64,000 bases of DNA. It comes from Plantago ovata (lineage: Eukaryota; Streptophyta; Magnoliopsida; Lamiales; Plantaginaceae). Shown piece after piece: positions 1 to 13,500 of the stretch; positions within the stretch are counted from its first letter, which is position 1; each line of letters opens with the position of its first letter. The position numbers were made by a program, and so were the translations under genes. The stretch is from assembly GCA_028274465.1 (NCBI GenBank), contig CM051456.1:1861545-1925544 (forward strand), written 5' to 3'. The notes beneath the pieces were generated by a model, which worked only from the letters and a program-made list of their open reading frames with translations, made no database searches and had not been told where the DNA came from.

Positions 1-905
1 TCTAATTTCCTAATGATCAAGGTTTCACGTTCTCCCTGCGTTTCTGCAAAACGTAATTGTGGACTAGATAAAAAGAACAACCCTTGCTGCCTGGCAACGT
101 ATTCTGTTCCATCAGCCATTACAAATTTACAATCAAAAACAAAGTAACAAACCATCCGTCTTCTTCCTATTCATTATTATCGCACCAAGTACCATAATCT
201 CACATCAAAAGAACTACTACCCTGTGGACCGGTAAGCTTTTAAACATAGATCTCAACGCACCTTGGCCAGTACAAAAGGTCCTAAAGCCATTATGACGGC
301 TTATTGTCGATGATAATCCTTCACGGCCCCGAAGTGTATCAGCTACTGGTATACTTGAGCTGTATGTAATTACAAAATTCTCCATAAACACCACATAACA
401 TCTCCACACCACAAATTCGTATACCGTCATCATAAATTGTAACATAAACACAAACCGCAATCCTCCCTCTAGAAATCAATATCAGTAACTACTAACGTAA
501 CTAATTTGCTAATGGAGAACACCTAATAGATTTAGGAGATATCGAAGCACAACTACACAAATAATAAAAATAATCACAGATAGTAAAGCAAAATCCAGGA
601 AATGATAATGAAGTGCGATAATTCAATTCAGATCAAAATACTACTGAATTATACGAAGGTCGAAGAGAAATTATACCGTCCATTGGCTCGGTGGCAAAAG
701 CTTCGCGAGAGTGAAATCAACGAGACCTGAAACACAACAATCACAGTTAAGAAGGAATCGAGGAATTGTTTAATGGAATCGATCGATTGATTAGCTGATT
801 GAAATTTGGAGAGTGAAATAATGAAGCTCACCGATAGATTCGAGGGAGAGTAGAGGCGAGAGTGAACAGTTCGAAGAATCAACATGGTATATTTGGTAGA
901 GTATT
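1..905 (-). other. 5' end of an unidentified minus-strand gene, cut by the window edge
   Basis: Read on the minus strand, this stretch looks like a gene start. A UTR-like exon (about 832-900) ends at a donor (CG|GTGAGC, junction 832/831), followed by an acceptor (TTTCAG|GTCTCG, exon from 726) and an ATG at 683 that opens only a short frame. Further left, an open frame running off the edge begins at an ATG near 120 and reads MADGTEYVARQQG and onward with no stop to base 1. A second open stretch lies at about 200-460. I do not recognise the protein. Which ATG is used and how the exons join cannot be settled without the sequence beyond the edge. The next gene to the right is on the same strand with its 3' end at 1878. 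Confidence 0.35.
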
Positions 906-1877
906 CGATTTTGACGCGTCAGTGTTTCGGTTTGAGGTGTCAGCTTTCTGTTTCGCCTCTTCCAAAATTCAGTTAGGTGGGTGATGATGGTGGCTGAATA
1001 TAAATGGGCCTTTGCAAGAATTTGGGCCTTTTGACTTGATGGGCTCGATTGTTGTAACTTGTAACCGGATAAACCCATCACATTTCATTTCTAACTTTGC
1101 AGAAAATCTCATTTCTTTCCTCACCCAATTTCGTCCGATAACATAATCATCCACAACTGCAAGTGCGTTTATTTTATTATTAGATTTAGGAACGTGACCA
1201 TTGCAACACTCTATGATATAGAATGTGGAATTCACATATCTGGATTACATTCTCTATTAAAAAGTGTCACATCGATTACTTCTAACATCTAAAGAAAGCC
1301 ACGGAACAATTTTATGTATAAGGGAGTTACAACTTATAAGTATGTTCGAATGGCATAAAGGATGAAGTAGTATATAATAAGAGGTTAATGACTCATACCC
1401 TGATGGATGGATGGAGTATAAGAGTAGGAAGTAGAGTAGGTTATATTTTCATCCTCTATTAAACTCAACATTTTCATTTCTTTTACAACTTTACTCTTTT
1501 AACATGTAAATCAAAAGAAAAAAAACAAGTCAAAAAAAGGAAAATAAAACTTAAACTTTGAAGAGGGGGGCAAACATCATCAGATTTTGCTGAAACAGAG
1601 AGTGGATACACTAGTTGGTTTACTCCACAGATTAAGAGAATTATTTTGATCAAATAGTCAAATAAAACTACAAAGCCAGCTAAAAGTAGCGCTAAACAAA
1701 GCCAAAGTGGAATAAAATACACCAAAACAGCAGTCTAAACCAAAAATAGCTCATATTAAGAAAATGTAACTCACGGTACAATTAGAAATGCTTGATACAA
1801 ACTATATACACTAGTAATGGGCACGTTAGTCCAAAAAATGGAACGGAAAAACATAGTTGTAATCCGTTTCCATAGGA
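906..1877. other. Spacer and 3' UTR of the CorA-like gene
   Basis: No convincing gene is seen here. The part next to 1878 should be the 3' UTR of the CorA-like gene. The rest is AT-rich spacer with only short frames that have no recognisable motif. Confidence 0.5.
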
Positions 1878-4800
1878 TCAGCTTATCAGAACGTAATCTG
1901 CATCTGCATTGAACTTGTCCCCAGCCGTTGGGGGCAAATTATTACGAGGGACACGCTTGTGGACTTGTGCATGAGTTTCGGCCTCGTGCTGGAACATCTT
2001 GACCAATTCATCCAATTCCAACTTCCTAACCTCAACTTGCTCTTCTTTGAGAGGCTTTTTCAAACCGAGATAGATCAACCCAACAACAATTAGTGTCATA
2101 CCTATAAAAAAGAGAAGTCCCGAAAACAGGGCAAATGCATATGGTGTGTTTTGTGCTCCAGGGATGCCATCCACGTTGATACCAAACAGCCCCGTGATGA
2201 TGGAAAGAACAAGACCACATCCTCCAAAAACGGCTAAATTGTGAGTAACTGTAAGGCTTCTGTCCTGTCAAATGTGTAGAGCATGTTTCTATGTGAAATC
2301 CATAAGAGAACTTATGACAAGGATTCTATACCATAGATTATAACTTTGATGTGTCACATCATAGAGATGATACAAACCTGTAACCATGCACGGACAGTGC
2401 TCTGCATGACGTCTTGGATAGTAAACAGGCGGCCACGGACAGCTTCTTGCTCTTCAATCATTTCCCTTGTACTCTTTCTAATTCCATCCAGCAAACTTCT
2501 TGTATAATTTCCTCTCAACTGCTGAGAAAGTTCAAATATGATCTCTTCTCTTGCATGGAGTGACCATTTCACTCTAATAACCTGTAAGGAGCAGGAACGG
2601 AAACATACGAAACATACAAATTAGAGTGATACAATTAATAGCTCATTTGTAGCACAGGCCCATGAATATGGGAAAAAAACAAGTGAAATCCTCCTGATGA
2701 TTTCCGGTTGAAGGTTCATGTATTTTACCTAGGCATTTTAACCACCACCCCCCCCCCCCCCCCGGTCGTAAACTAGTGGTTAATTGGTTGATGTTCTTGG
2801 CAAACAGCACTTAATGAAAGGCGTCTCTTTAGATCTATATTTATAAACCTGTGATCTCTTCTGGAAATCAATGAAACTTATTACTTGGTAGAAAGCTTTT
2901 GAGGATACATGAAGCCTGCACGGCTGCACCCATTTTATATATGGCTTCTAAGTTTATCTTTATGATATACGAGTACGCCAATGACAGAGGAAAATCTCAA
3001 TGACTATAATGCCAATAAAACTCTACATAAAACCTCGGTACGAGAGAAGAAATTAATGGATACTTACCTGTCTTGATAACCTTCTTATTTCTTGATTCAG
3101 TATCACACCAAAAAGATGTAAATCCTCATGGTTTCTCCTATTGATTCATTAGCGAAAATGGGTGAGAGGGAGAGACTAGAGATATTATGGAGGTAGCAGC
3201 GGAAGGTACCTGTTCATGAACTTGACTTCTATTTCATCTGCTGCCCCAAAAATGGACTTCCGAAATAACCTTAGGTTCAAGGAAAATCAAATAAATAAAA
3301 GACAGACAGACCATTAAACTGTAAGCACAAAACTCGATGCAACTATTTTTCGTAATATACAATTGCTTAGCTAGATAACCAACAAATAAGCTGTAGAATT
3401 TGAAATGATTGTTTGTTCAGACATCACATCAAAATGTCCCCATAGATATTCTATCTACTTTTGAATCGACAAAGGATTTTCAGTAAAGGAAGAAAACCAT
3501 CCTGCAATTTTTCGCGGTCATGCTATTCAGTTTTATGTGCTTTCAAACCCAGACATTTGTTAAGTTGTTATATCATGTCACAATCTAGTTGTTAGTTCTA
3601 TGCGCAACAAATGGAGTGTTTATACCAGGATGGTATTGATGTGATAGAAGTGTAATTCATTAAACCACAATGAGCGCCTTTTATAAACTCAAAAAGATGT
3701 GTACATAATGAATACTGCATAGATATAAACACAAGATATTGTAAGCTAAAGCAGCTTCCCCAAAATAAAACCGTGTACTTAATCAATACAGTATAGATAT
3801 AGATATGTGGTATATGCTCCTGTGTAATCAACAATCAATCCATTATAATGAAGTAAAAAGGTATTTCCAAATGAATTGCAGCTCTCTCACCTATCATCCC
3901 ACCGAGCCAGGCGGCTAGCTAAATGTGCTATTATTTCATGAACTGTTCTGGGAGTATAGTATCCACCAGCAAGAAGAAGTTCCTAGTCGAGAAAATATCA
4001 ATGATGTTAACAGAAGTTGCAGAATGAGGGACAGACATACACATCAAATAGATAAGATAGTCAATAAGAAGCACATCAAATGAGTTCATAATTATTCACT
4101 CTCCATATCTTAATATCCATAATGAATTTTCAAAATGAGTACACTGAACAGCACCAAAATCATAGCAATCCTAACATAACAGTCACATTAATGGTAAATC
4201 GTGCATCATTCAAGCTCAGTGGAAATTTCAATCAAATAACACACCTGGACTTCTGTGATGCCCAGAACATTGATTTTAGGGGCAAACCCTTTCACGTGCA
4301 TAACAGTTACAAGGAAATTCTGAGCTTGCCAGGAACGAATGACCACAGGGATATCATCCTCTTGCACATAAGGATCACCAGGGGACTGTCCCAAAAGCTC
4401 AAATAGTAAACCTCCAGCAACTCTCACAGGGACCTGCAGGAAGTGAAAAACATAGCTCATAACATAACTCCAGTCTACTGACGAATATAGTAAATATAAA
4501 TGCATAAGCTTTTTATATCAAAGAACACATCACCAAGCACACCTAGATCAGCAGAGGAAGAATGAGAAAGAGGGGAAGTTGTATCGAGGAACAGAACTGA
4601 GAAATATTGACAGAACTATGACCAAATCAAATTGAGTTTTTCCTGAAGACGTGTTAAATTTAACTTCATTCATAAAATGCAGACCAAGGTGCCTAATGTT
4701 TACCACGTAAACAATCAAGTGAGTAAGAGCATGGATGGATTAGACTATTAGAGTGGACAGCTACCTCATAAAGGAGATGTTTCATCCTGTCACTTATTAG

Positions 4801-5481
4801 CCTGCTCTCATCTCTCAAAGCAGTACTAATTGCAGGATGCAACCACTGGGCAGAATGGAGCCATGCATCTACTGAAGGATGACCAGCGGTAAGATGGCAC
4901 CACCATGTGGGCCCAGCAGGACGTTCCCAGTATGGTGCAGCTAAATCAGCAACAGTGATGTCATCTTCTTCATCCATAACATTCACCACCTGATTGGACC
5001 ATCCTTCATCAACTTGCACTTTTTGGACTAGTTCCGAAATCCTAGACCATCCTATTGGAACCCAACGGCTACCTTCACATACATCAGTGGGATGAAAACT
5101 GTCTAAAGGAGAGTTCGGTCCATCCATGTGCCGCGGGGCTGCTCGCTGAGCATCCAATTCATGTAGAGATGTAAATTCGGAAAAACTGTTCCTGCCTAGC
5201 CTTTGAGAAGTTGGTTTGGTCCTCTCGTCGAAGTAGTGGTTTTTCATATTAAGATCATCAACATGAGGAATTGACTGCGATTTCGGAGATGGTTTTGTTG
5301 TGACAGATTTCTTATGGCCCCTGATGAACTCAAACGCGCAAATAAGTCCATCTGTCCAAAGTTGACTTCCAGGCATGACATCCTTGTTGCAGGTACCTCT
5401 ATGCATCTCAGGTTTCTTCATTCTATCGTTATGGGATGAACATTCCTCAACTGATCCACTCATGCTGTAACTCATATGCAT
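1878..5481 (-). CDS. CorA-like magnesium transporter family protein (GIN variant)
   Basis: A seven-exon gene on the minus strand. Coding exons in order are 5481-4765, 4433-4245, 3982-3891, 3269-3210, 3137-3068, 2581-2378 and 2264-1878. Phases close to 572 codons plus a stop. The start ATG at 5481 has an in-frame TGA directly upstream. The N-terminal half is hydrophilic. The last exon carries the CorA-type end: a membrane segment (LAVFGGCGLVLSIITGLFG), the signature position reading GINVDGIPGA, a second segment (FALFSGLLFFIGMTLIVVGL) and a charged tail. CorA/Mrs2 channels move Mg2+ through a pentameric pore marked by a GMN motif in the loop. Plant members such as At2g42950 and At1g29820 form a diverged CorA-like branch that this protein resembles. 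Transport is therefore family inference. The protein is presumably in a membrane; which one is not visible. Confidence 0.85.
2743..2763. repeat. Poly-C tract in an intron of the CorA-like gene
   Basis: A run of about 17 C residues follows ACCACCA inside the intron between the exons at 2581 and 3068. This is simple sequence and may vary in length. Confidence 0.8.
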
Positions 5482-7250
5482 TCAAACTGGGACATGCCTC
5501 TCCCGGTGTGGTTAGGAAATATATAAGAGAAACTTCGGCACACACCCATTCAACAAGCTTAAACAACTGACAATGTGCACTGTGTCGATCAGTGAGAATA
5601 TGTTTACAAATTCAACACAACTGAGTAGGAGCTTTCTGAGTTTTAGCTCTAATCAAGCATATTTTCAAAAATTACTCAGTCCAAGTTCTCCAATAACTTG
5701 TCACGTGTAGTACAAGAACAACTCTGCTTCAGGGTGTTTAGCTGGTTCGAGCGAGTATGCCACCTGTGGAACCACATGCAAGGCAGAAGGCAACCACACA
5801 AAAGCATCAGATCATTTGGATAAAGAACTACGTCGAAAGTACTAATATACCATCAGGAAACGACTGAAATCAATCTGGGATGTTACTGTGCCAGCATTCA
5901 GATTTCAGCAATTGATTTTTTTTTTTTTTTGTGTGTGTTCAGGAGAAGCTATACATCATTATTAGAATCTTTTCTAACACAACAGTAACTAAATTCCACT
6001 CCCCAAAATATGAAGATAGTCATTGCTATTAGCCATGACACTTAATGCAACTAGGTCGGTCCGTAAGATAGTCATTGCTACGCTCAAACATGCCATCATT
6101 CTATATACCTACGGCTCCATATATCAGAATAACACCTGAACTCCTAATTTATAAGATTCTCATGATTGCACGTGTTCGTGTTTAACGAATTAGCCATGGT
6201 ACATGATACTAAATGCAACTAAATTAGCCATGGCAACCACACAAAAGCATCAGAACATTTGGATAAAGAACTACATCAAAAGTACTAATAAAGAAACAAC
6301 TGAAACCAATCTGGGATGTCGCAGACTCAGCATTCAACAATTGATTTGTTGTGTTCAGGAGAAGCTATACATTATTATTAGAAGGTTTTCTAACACATCA
6401 ATAACTAAATTCCACTCCCCAAAATAATCATTGCTATTAGCCATGACACAAAATGCAACTAAATCGCTCCGTAAGATAATAGGAACTTCTCTGTCCCTAC
6501 GCTCAAACATGGTATCATTCTAGACACCTACGGCTCTATCAGAACAACACCTCAACTCAACATTCATAAAATTCTCATGATTGCACTATTTAATGCACGT
6601 GTGTAACTAGCTATGCACCGAGACACTTTGTTCTGTGTGTGCTTACATATAAAATGTCACACCTAGCAGAACAAATCTACAAGGAAACACATCAACAGTA
6701 CCAAAAATGGCCACAGCATACACCAACAGTTCTGATAACAAATCAAACGCAATCAGGGTGAATTAACTAAACTAAAATGCCCATAGCATACATACATCAA
6801 CAGTTCCACAAACGAAATCACATTAAAACGAATTACCTAACGAACTGTAGCTCAGTAGCTCACCAAATCACTGAATTATCAGAAAGCAGTAACAACATAT
6901 CAACTACATAGGGTAAATAGTAGAAGCTTCTTCGATAACAAGCAAAGCATAATAATAAACACAAACGTACAGATAATATTGATGAAAAAAAAAATCAAAA
7001 GCAAACAACCAAATTGTTCGTATCCTGAGGTATTTGCCGCCATAGAAGCTGAAACAGCGCGTATTTCATTGCCTTCTTCTTCTTCAGTAAATGCATCTCG
7101 AGAAATTGAAAATCAGGAAATTAGAGAGAGAATGGAAAATTACCGGTGAATTAGGGAAGCAGAAAGTGAGAACTGGAAATGTCTCGGATCAGAGGAGAAG
7201 CCTTTCAGTGGAGCACTTATTCGAGAACTTGGTAGTAGAGTATAGATTCT
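5482..7250 (-). other. 5' UTR/leader intron region of the CorA-like gene
   Basis: The 1.7 kb upstream of the start codon has no coding potential on the minus strand. A donor-like site (CACCG|GTAATT) lies near 7145. A leader intron with the first exon at about 7145-7250 is the simplest reading. The exact transcription start is not visible. The region contains the roughly 440-bp direct duplication annotated separately. Confidence 0.4.
5789..6600. repeat. Direct duplication of about 370-440 bp in the CorA-like leader intron
   Basis: Two diverged copies stand in direct orientation. Copy 1 starts near 5789 and copy 2 near 6232, both with GGCAACCACACAAAAGCATC. Both continue through AAGCTATACAT, TTCTAACACA, TAAATTCCACTCCCCAAAAT, the Ser-like spacer CATTGCTATTAGCCATGACA, and CACCTACGGCTC, ending near 6165 and 6600. 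The offset is about 440 bp. Copies differ by small indels, for instance a T-tract of about 15 bases near 5918 found only in copy 1. Confidence 0.85.
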
Positions 7251-7627
7251 CTCGTCAGCATATTAAATCGGTCTTGGAATTTGATTTTATTTTACAAACT
7301 TGATTAGACTAGACTTGATTGGATTAGAATCTAGATTTCCACATCAGATTTTTTAAATTGGGTGGAAATTAATTACTCCATTTTATTAATAACTCCATCT
7401 TCTCATCTTTGACCGTACATTACTCATAAATTACACGTACAATGCAGTTTCATTTTTAAATATATATCATTAAAGTTTATAAGTTAGTAGTATTTTAATA
7501 TTTTCTATTTTTTATCAATATAATTTAGGTATAGTATACGAGTCAAACATGAATATCATTGATCAAATATGAAGTTTGTAATGAAATGGATGAAGTATAT
7601 CACATATAAATTATTACCATAACTTTT

Positions 7628-8390
7628 TTAGTGACAATTAATCACATTTACAAGTACATTTTAGTCAAAAATCACATTTTAGTGTTGACCACTCAAAATC
7701 AAATTTTGCAAGCAAACAAGGCCTTAAAAGTTAAAAGAAAGAAAAAAAACATGCCTAAACAATACATGAATTTTTTTATTTTAACTTTATATATATAATG
7801 TTTTTTTTCTTCTTCTTTAAAGTTCCAATTTATGTTAACGCTTTTAACCATTAATTTTTTTTATTTTACCTATACTCAGAGCTCAATGTATGCAAGGTCC
7901 AGATAAAAAAAAATGGACAATAAATTAAATCGGAGCTCTTGAATTATAAAATTGATTAGTAAATTGAATACATTCACTAAGATTGCACCAACACTCCACC
8001 AGTACACAAAAAAAAAAAAAGTAAAACATAAAAAAATAAAAACTTCTAAGGCCTAGTTTTCAAAAAATAAAATAAAATTTATATAAATGTATGGTTTATT
8101 CACTTAATACATTCTTTTGGATATAAAAAAACAAGCCTTAAGTTATTCAGAAAAATAACTTAAAATATATGTACAATATTTATGTAAGCTTGTAATGTAT
8201 ATATGTTAAATATACTTAAAAAAAAAAAAAAAAAAAAAAACTTAAAAGATACTCCGTATGTTTTTATGCATGTAAGCTTGTTTTTTAATTTATTTTAAAA
8301 TAAAATTTTAAGGCATGTTTGGTTGTCAAAATTGAATTTTGATAGTCAACCTAAAAATGGACTAGAATATAATTGTTGTGCCACTAGTTG
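7628..8390. mobile_element. Foldback/MITE element with long imperfect terminal inverted repeats (copy A)
   Basis: The left arm at about 7628-7725 (ACATTTTAGTC, GTTGACCA, TTTTGCAAGCAAACAAGGCC) is complementary to the right arm at about 8313-8390 (AAGGCATGTTTGGTTGTCAA, ATAGTCAACC, ATGGACTAGAATATAATTG). The centre is very AT-rich. The same arms recur in copies B and C. No transposase frame is present, so this is a non-autonomous element. The exact ends and target duplication were not resolved. Confidence 0.55.
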
Positions 8391-9382
8391 TCCAATTTTG
8401 ATATTTCCAGTCTAGTGGAATTTAAAATGATATGGATACCGCTAATGAACCCCTAGAATGTAATTTTCTCTTATTATTATTATATACAAAATAACTCTCA
8501 ATTCCATTTAAAAAAGATATATATAAGAAAAATTATTACAAATTTTATATTATTATTAAAATGTAAGTTTCATAATGTAAAATTTAAGTTATTTTTATCG
8601 TATGATTTGAGAATAATTTGAGGTCAAATTAAACCTAAAAAAATTAATGAAACAAAATGTTAAACTTATGACAAACTATACTACCGGAGAAACACTCGAT
8701 GTACAGTTTTTTTTATGTTCGATAGGGTACATTTGTTAATTCTAATATCTTTTTAAAGTATTTTCATAATAATATAATTTCTTTATGTTGCTTTTATTTT
8801 TATAATTCATAATGCATTTTTCAACAATTCTAATATAACCTAAAGCCCAAAACGATTTCATACCAAACCAGAAATATTAAAATTTACCTGTATATTTTTG
8901 TTTTTTATCGATTTATTAATAGATATTCAATGATAATAAATTTTAATTATTGGATATAGTTCTAATAAACACTTATGGTAAAAAAAAAAAGGTTGAATAT
9001 CAAAACTAAATGCAAAGTAAAATGGACTTAATCTTTTTTTTTTCTTTTTTCACCAATGAAATATAATTACAACGAGAATGTGGCACCAATGTTATATGGC
9101 CACTTTTTCACCAAAGCTAGAAAATCCATTTGAAAAGATTTGAGGTCATGAATAAGACGTTATTACATATGGCACCAATGTTATATGGCCACTTTTCATC
9201 CAAACCCCCACTAATACAACAATTACATTTGGGTCCAAAAAAAAAGTTGACCAGCTTTTACTTCACTATTCACAAGTTGCTAGCCAAACATGGCATTATA
9301 ATTTTGTTATATTATTTTTAGGGTCCATTATTTTTTTATACCCTCTTAGCGTCCCTAATAACGAAATGAACCACTTTAATTT

Positions 9383-9976
9383 ATCAATTACTGTACATTT
9401 TAGTCCAAAGTCAACAAAAATTCACTATTCCAAAATTGAATTTTGATGAAACCAAATAAACCTTAGTGTTTTCAAATAAAAAAGATAAAGAATTAAAAGA
9501 AAAACTAAGTAAAATACTAAAATAATAAAATAAATTTTAAAGAAAAAAACTTAACTAAAATAAAATAAAAAAATTATCTTCATCATATCGTAATTTTTTC
9601 CGTTACCGGAGCTCCAGCGCCGCAAACGGTGGAGCAAGATGCTCCACCACCATTTACGGTGCAGCAAACAGCTTGCTCCTCCACCAGATCGGTGGAGCAG
9701 CAGCTCAACCATTGCTCCACCGTTACCGGCACCGGAGCTCCGATACCTAAATTTTTCAATACCGAAACTTTAGCGAAGAAGAAGATGGATGAATCTTGTT
9801 AAATATTTAATTTTTATTTTATTTTATAATTCTATTTAATTTTTAAAATTTTTAAATTAATTTTTGATTGAAAATATTTATTTTTCTTAAATCATGTTTG
9901 GTTGGAAGGTGTTTAAAGTGTTGGTCAACTCAAATGGACTAAAATATAATTGAGTTTGGACTAAAATGTAATTGAT
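9383..9976. mobile_element. Foldback/MITE element with GC-rich palindromic centre (copy B)
   Basis: The left end ATCAATTACTGTACATTTTA and the right end TAAAATGTAATTGAT are inverted repeats, and complementarity continues inward through GTTGACC/GGTCAAC and CCAAACA/TGTTTGGTTGG. The AT-rich arms surround a GC-rich block at about 9605-9755 made of repeated GGTGGAGC, GCTCCACC and CCGGAGCTCC motifs. No coding capacity was found. It is the same family as copies A and C. Confidence 0.6.
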
Positions 9977-10515
9977 AACACAAGAGGATCCTACTTCATA
10001 CTGAACCCTTATAATCAATTTTCTCTTTTTTTATTTTTATTACCGGAGCTCCGAAAACTCCGACTGGAGTATCACAATATGACCAGTTTTATGCCGAACC
10101 AATTTAGTATAAACTGAAGTCTGTAGTGGTTGGTTATAGACCTGTACAGCCTAGTATATTCTTATGCATCTAAAAGTAAAACGGACTCTTTTGCGTTACC
10201 CGCATGCCATATACATATATCCAACCAAATACCAGTTCGAATTTAATTGAGAAACAAGGCCTAGAAACCAAATGCAAGTTCATGGAGTACACAATATGGA
10301 CACAGATTTCACATTGCTTCAACTGACAGTAACTCCAGTAAACAGGGTTAGATGTTTCAACATTCAGGCTGCTAAATAGTACAAACCTCTCTGAGAGATG
10401 TGGAAGTAAGTTCGAAAACATACGTTGACAACAAAGGACGAAATTAGTACTCAAGAGTCCCTACATCAAACGATATATGTAAAATACAAGCGAAAAGGAC
10501 GCAAACATGTCTTGA

Positions 10516-13500
10516 TTAGTAACTGTTTTGCCAAATCTGGGATTGCTTCGGCTGCCCTTGGGGCCCTCCATGTGAACCGTCTCTTGGGTTCTGAGCTTGG
10601 TCAAGCGACATACCAGCCTGTGAATGGTAGAAATTCGGGTATCCTAGAGTCCCATAATTCTGAGCCGGCTGCTGACCTCCTTGCCTGAATCCACCACCAG
10701 GTTGTTGCTGACTTTGTTGTGCCTGATAATTGTAATATGTGCTGGCAGGGACGGCTGACATTGTTCTTGAGTTAGCTCCGTGCATCCACATTGCCGAGTT
10801 CTCATTCTGATCAAATGAACATACAGTAAACGATAAGCAACACATGTACAAATTATACAATCCAGATCAAATATTAAAGAAGCGATCTGCGGAATGCTAT
10901 CTTGGAAAACATTTAGTCCAAAGAGAATCAACTTGCAGTGTAATCAAATCACTATCAAGGGAGAGAGATCATCAATCACAATCAGAAGTCTAGAAAAAAA
11001 ATCTCAAAACAATTCTATCAACAAAAATGAAATGAGGCAATTTTCTTGATTATGTGAATCACTATAAAATTCTTTTTACTTCAGAGTTTTTGCATTGTAT
11101 TTCCAAAGCTACCTTTTGAAATGATCTCAAAACATTACCATGATCTCTACTTTCCCAGCCGTTAAATTTATTTTGAATGTATCTTCAAGCTTGATAATGT
11201 GAAACCAGATATAGTTTTGAACAAGGGCAGTCGCAGGTAAATACACATAACTCTATCAGGGAAATCAAGGCATCAATCAATTTAAGTCCAGAAGCAAAAG
11301 CGAAGTACCTGCTGAAGTTGCGACATCAAGTGACTGTTGTTGTCCTTGTACTGAGAACTCAAAACATCATCATAACTCAAAGTCGAGCCTGTTGGGGCTG
11401 CAGCAGGTGGATTCATTTGAAAATTTCCCGGGATAGTAGCGTTATTTCCAAAGGCACCAAACCCGGAAGCAATAGAAGCAGACTGAGGCATAGTACTTAC
11501 AGTACCGCTGCTTTTATACTGAGGCAGAACAGCCGCAAGAGATTGATGGTATGTACTATTACCAGCAAATGCTTGTTGAAACGCAGAAGGCATATAGGTA
11601 TAACTCTGAGGCGGCAAGAAAGGATAACCAATCATGTTGGCATAAGGGTGGCCCAAAGGCAGAGCTGCCTGAGAATATGGATGTAAGGCCAGATGTTGAG
11701 GCAATGGAGGCCCTGTAGCAACATTAGCCCCCGATGGGTTCTGTTGAGCAGCTTGGTTGGCTGCGAAATTCGGAGTCTTCAAACCCTGAAGGATCAATAG
11801 CAATAGCAAGAGGAAATTAATTAAACGTGTCATCAACTTCACTTTGTTGCCTGTCTGAAAGTAAAATTTTATCTAGGGAAATAAATCACTAGTATCCATC
11901 TCATGTTTGGAAGTTTTTGTACCACAGTTGACAGTGTGCCTGAAGTTCGAATTGGTTGCAAGCTTGAAATGTTCCAAATCTAACCACTAAGTTTGCATGG
12001 GTTTGCAAATACCACCTTACTGTACTTGCTACACTAACCACTGAAGCTGCATTTGAGTTACATATACCACCTTAATGTGATGAATAATTGCTATACCACA
12101 TTAACATTAATCTCTAGATTCATATTTCGCAGTTGTAGTTTCTCAAAACAAGACCAGATACAAAGCATGAAATGGGAATGGATATAGAAAATGGGAAAAA
12201 TGGATATGTTCAAGTTTATACTGAATTAAGATGTGCATTTTCAACAAAGTAGTACCTCAGACATTGAAACACCTAGGCTGGCAATAGAATTTCCAAATTT
12301 TACCCCCAATGTGTGCGTTGGAAATGGAGAGTACTGAGGTTCAGATTCACTACTGGGGTGGGCATTAGCTGCCAACCCTGTGCTTGGCAGAGAATTGGGA
12401 TATGACTGCTGTTCACAAACCGTCATAATTTCCATCAGAAAAAGTACCAATTTTAGAAATAATAATTCGTTATATATAACTCCGTACAAAAGCAAATAAG
12501 TTTGAAAATACAAGAAACATAAGAGAGATGAAAAGATTGTTGAAGTCCAAACATAAGACAGCTAATAACAAGTAAATTTGAAACTGCAATCAACAATGAA
12601 TTATCTCTCTCCACGTTGCAACACCTAATGCAGCTTATGATCCTTCTTAGTCTAACTAGTAGCTTGGACTTTAAAAGCGCTAGTAGAAAATATCAAATTG
12701 TGACATTCCATACTGTCAAGCATTCAAGAGTTCAAACTGTTTACAATATGGAAGTTATATAGGTTTTCATAGTAATGCACTATATAACACGCATGCACGC
12801 ACACACGAAAATCATGGGATGATGAACTTTGCACATCACGTTGTACATAATGAAAATAAAGCAGGGACACAACAAATGTACTAATACTACCCTCTGTCTT
12901 GTTTCCATTTTTCGCAAATCTCAAACCCATGTGCACTGAATAACCGACTTTACTCACTCACTACATACACTTTTATACCTTAATCTCCGTGCCCAGAACC
13001 AAACGGGGGGATTATCATTGGTATTTATGATACCCAACTTTTATTGGTCGTACTAAACATTTTATAGGCTTATACAAATAGAAGACCACTCATTAATTGG
13101 TGAAATAATAATAAACTTGAGTAGACTCTTCCAGTTGCAAAGCTAAAAAAAGTACTCAAAACCTAATCATCATGTGATGTAAAAAAATGAAGCAGCTGCT
13201 TACCATAACATTTGAAAACTGAGCAAGATTTTGCATCTCAGAGTTTGTCTGACTGAAAGCGGCATTTAATTGCTGCGCATTATCGAAGGAGTACCCAGGG
13301 TTGGAAGAAGGGAACGAATATTGATCTGCATGAGACACTTCAGCATTCTCGGGCTTTACGTCTCCTGTTTGTAAAGTAGAAGATGCATCATAGGCCCCCA
13401 CACTAGCACCACTTCTGTGGAACAGATTTCCATCAGAAGCATTTCTATGGGAATCATCGACATAATATTCGGCATCTCTGCATCGGCAGTAAAACACAGG

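Larger units (their letters stand above)
7260..10515. other. Transposon-rich spacer
   Basis: No gene is supported here. The 3.2 kb is strongly AT-rich with long A and T runs. It contains two long-inverted-repeat elements (annotated) and a direct repeat of ATGGCACCAATGTTATATGG (near 9080 and 9171). It separates the 5' end of the CorA-like gene from the 3' end of the GBF-interacting-protein-like gene. Confidence 0.6.

Noticed and set aside
11318..11686. 122-codon plus-strand frame
   Set aside because: It lies antisense to exon 9 of the GIP1-like gene, which is in phase with all neighbours.
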